Origin: Haliclona indistincta
Taxonomy: Eukaryota; Porifera; Demospongiae; Haplosclerida; Chalinidae
DNA: 64,000 nucleotides
NCBI GenBank assembly: GCA_964017065.1
Contig: OZ024791.1
Coordinates: 5,322,547-5,386,546 of the forward strand
Reading direction: 5' to 3'
Shown: positions 61,470 through 64,000 of the stretch, piece after piece
Layout: every line of letters starts with the position of its first letter
Position numbering within the stretch: the first letter of the stretch is position 1
Made by a program: the position numbers and the translations under genes
The notes under the pieces: model-generated
Database searches by the model: none
Told to the model about the DNA's origin: nothing
The model's input: the letters and a program-made list of their open reading frames with translations, nothing else

Positions 61470-62448
61470 TTCAGGTTAGATGCGACAGTCATGTAAGTGA
61501 GACCAAGAGCTGAGTGTTGATACACCATACGCCACTGTAGATCCTTGGAGTAAGCTGAGCAATGAGAAGGTTCACAAATTGTGCGCAGCCATCTCTTTTA
61601 GTATACTAGTACGAGGCCCGTGCACGTGTGGTGTAGGCGCGGTGTCATTAATTAGCACTTGCACGCTCTATGGTTTGTTTCTGCAAAATAATAAACCCCT
61701 GTAGTTGCACTTGCTCATATCTAAGTGCTTAAAGCATCTAAGCCTACACTTTCCTAGGGTTGAAGTTTTGTGCTACTATCAAATGGTAGCTGATGTGAGC
61801 TTATCTATTTCATGCATGGTTACCTTGATTGCTAGGAATATTCTGTGATTATTGTACAGTACTAGTAGAGCCAAACAAGAGGAAAATGCATCAATAAAGT
61901 GCTTTAGAGTGCGGAGCCATCAAGACAAAAACGCAAGGGAGCATGCAACTCTGTATAATGGCAACATGGCTGCCAAATGATATTTTTAACATGGACTTAT
62001 TCAGCTATTCTAAGTTGTGCTTGTCGTCTACCTACAGGTAGCAGGCACTGAGCAGTGCTACTATTGCTAGGCAAACAATATCGACAGCAAAAAAACCTTG
62101 GGTTTGTTAACACGAACCTTAGTGCAAGTCACGCCTTCATGTTCACTTCTGGGCTTCTGGTTATAACAAGAGCTTCTTTTGACGACTTACAAGCTCCACA
62201 CCATTGTCCTTGCCTTCGTTTTGGCGATATGTGGTTTACTTTGTACCTACTACTGGCTACTAGGCTTTTTGTCCATAATGAACACTAATTTTAGAATTCA
62301 GCCACCATGTTTGGATTTCGCCATATACATTATGATATCCGGAGTTGTATGCTCACTCGCCAGTTTCGTACTCCTGGTTCAAGTGATGTAAAAAGCTGCT
62401 AGATTTCACACAAGGTGCCCTTTTCAACAAATATCACTAACCCAGTAA
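61470..62448. other. Spacer, no gene supported
   Basis: A 70-codon frame ending at 62391 encodes two hydrophobic segments (IVLAFVLAICGLLCTYYW and ISGVVCSLASFVLLVQ) but has no ATG at its 5' end and no visible neighbouring exons, so it is not called. Nothing else recognisable. Confidence 0.45.
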
Positions 62449-62969
62449 CAGGAGAGCGTGGTAAGAGAGTAGGAGCAGGACACTCCTACGCATTTGGTTA
62501 AAAATTGCACTTCCACACATGATGCCCGTGTTTCTAAAGATAGACTTGTGATGGCCGACGGTGTGTGTACGTACAGTTTCGTATTGGATGGAACTGGCCT
62601 TCTAGAAGGTAAGAAGCAGCTTTCCACTATCCCAGGACGATCATGCTTGTCTGCTGGCTTGAGTAGATACAGTTAAAGCAAGAAACGAGTCGAATCCGTG
62701 ATGGTGGGCCGTCATGGTGTTTCTCTACAGCTGATATACGAGCACGTGGAGATCGTCTGAGCATCATCGTGGATGTAGAAAGCTTCTACGAGCTGTTGCT
62801 TACCTCAACGAGCCTCTAGCTGCCAAGTTCCATCTAATACGAAACCGTACGCACGCGTACAGTCGGCCATCACAAGCCTATCTTTAGAAACACGGCCATC
62901 ATGTGTGGAAGTGCAATTTTTAATCAAATGCGCAGGAGTGTCCCGCTTCTACTTAATTATGCGCTCCTG
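62449..62969. mobile_element. Family B inverted-repeat element, copy 2, complete
   Basis: 521 bp starting CAGGAGAGCGTGGTAAGAGA and ending ATGCGCTCCTG. Flanked by a perfect 7-bp direct repeat, CCAGTAA (62442-62448 and 62970-62976), interpreted as the target duplication. The arms are roughly 170 bases and fold back, including GGCCGACGGTG/... pairs. No transposase frame. Copy 1 is at 52829. Confidence 0.88.
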
Positions 62970-63133
62970 CCAGTAATAATTAATATAAAATTATGGTTCT
63001 GTACATCACTCATTTGAAGTCCCATTAGTGTTAGCTTGCTTGTTGTGTATATAAGGTGTTCACTACTAACTAGTTAAATCACCATTGCGAGTGCATTATG
63101 GGAATTATTGTGTGAGAGGTGTGGTCGAGACGG

Positions 63134-63168
63134 TGATACAGCACGAGGTGAAGCTGAGTGCTGTATCA
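63134..63168. repeat. Hairpin with an 11-bp perfect stem
   Basis: TGATACAGCAC, a 13-base loop, then GTGCTGTATCA. It lies in unannotated sequence with no gene nearby. Role unknown. Confidence 0.85.
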
Positions 63169-63610
63169 GCGTCAAGCCGACACCCGAGCGCAATAATGCA
63201 CGAGCAGACGGTGCTTTTACTGGTTTGTAGAACGACGGCTTGCTGTTGTTACTGAATCTTTGTGCCCAAGCAACAACTTTTTCTTGAGGTCGGAGATCCA
63301 GCCAAGGTCAGTCCCTGCCCACTGCGCTATATTGCGAATGCTGCATTATGGACAATAAGCATGGGTGGTGCCCTTGATACGCCCACACAGAGCGCTACAA
63401 ACTGTTCCTCAGCATGGCATGTGCCTTAAAACTAAATTGTTGGCCTAGCAGGCACTACAGTCTTGCAGTGCACTACGAAATTTATTCATGGTTTCTGCCA
63501 AACATTTGCATAGTTAGAGGTAGGCAATACTAAATTTCAGTTCGGTTTCGATACCGAGTAGTCTACACTTTAGTATCAGATAACTAATAGCGTTGGTGAT
63601 TTGAAAGCTA

Positions 63611-64000
63611 TTAACCCTTTATAGGCTATTGACGCCTTAAGGCGTCATAATTGACTCCACCTACTCTAGATGTCACAAATAGTGTGGAAAGTGCTCTAGA
63701 AAGGTCAAATCAAGTTTAATTGCAGAAGATAACTTTACCTGAAAAAACCCACTGTTTTTCGCCGCGCCCTCCCCACTAAACTATATAGAACGGGGGGATT
63801 TTTAAAGGGGGGTGTCCCCCCTTTAACACGGGGTTCGAAGGGGCGGAACCCCTCGCCGCTTTCGGCATTTTTAAGGCTTCAGGATGCCCGGAAATGCATA
63901 CTTTGGCATAGAATATGGTCTAAACTGTGCTGTTTGCTCACCTGGACACCACCAGGTTTTTGTATCAGTCACCAGGGCTAAATGAAGACCAAAATTAGCT
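63611..64000. mobile_element. Possible piggyBac-like element end, running off the window
   Basis: TTAACCCTTTATAGGC at 63611 resembles a TTAA target followed by a CCCT-type terminus. A perfect 16-bp palindrome, GACGCCTTAAGGCGTC (63631-63646), lies just inside. Further in are G/C runs (about 63793-63840). No transposase is visible before the window ends, so the class is only suggested. Confidence 0.4.

Noticed and set aside
62179..62391. 70-codon frame with two hydrophobic segments
   Set aside because: No ATG, no splice partners seen, and located among repeats.
63134..63168. tRNA gene
   Set aside because: Only a single hairpin; no cloverleaf or A/B box arrangement. No tRNA or rRNA gene was recognised anywhere in the window.

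Overview
The window comes from a gene-dense, intron-rich animal nuclear genome. The most likely source is a sponge (inference). Evidence for an animal: a muscleblind protein with four CCCH fingers, ARMC5, a SPHKAP/AKAP11-type C-terminal domain, GABA-B-like class C GPCRs, the ciliary gene IFT80, and an RNA polymerase II with a long heptad tail. Introns are mostly 50-150 bp, intergenic gaps are 50-650 bp, and short inverted-repeat transposons (MITEs) are common.

Layout, positions 1 to 51.3 kb. TRIP12 (minus, 3' end off the window) is head-to-head with FBXO36 (plus). A muscleblind gene (minus) is head-to-head with IFT80 (plus). Three tandem GABA-B-like receptor genes follow (plus); two share the same one-base frameshift, and a degenerate fourth fragment lies between copies 1 and 2. 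ARMC5 and POLR2A/RPB1 are consecutive on the minus strand. POLR2A is head-to-head with an intronless DDOST (OST48). Next on the minus strand come a gene joining a PARG catalytic domain to a C-terminal A-kinase-anchor-like region, and then cullin-4. Cullin-4 is head-to-head with a small rhodanese gene, which converges on a leucine-rich-repeat gene. That gene is head-to-head with IWS1.

Layout, 51.3 to 64 kb. This is a repeat island: a 46-bp minisatellite, several inverted-repeat element families (one copy 1.58 kb long with about 540-bp arms), palindromes, one possible small gene, and a decayed coding region of unknown family. No recognisable host gene was found here.

How the genes relate. Five of the gene pairs share divergent promoter intervals of about 100-400 bp. 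Several products belong to ubiquitin pathways (TRIP12, FBXO36, ARMC5, CUL4) or Pol II transcription (RPB1, IWS1). ARMC5 is known in mammals as the CUL3 adaptor that targets RPB1, and here it lies about 200 bp downstream of the RPB1 gene on the same strand. The candidate undescribed system is the PARG/AKAP fusion at 35.6-39.7 kb, in which one exon carries both the end of the PARG domain and the start of the AKAP-like region. Exon boundaries were assigned by eye from splice-site consensus and remembered protein families; no database search was possible.
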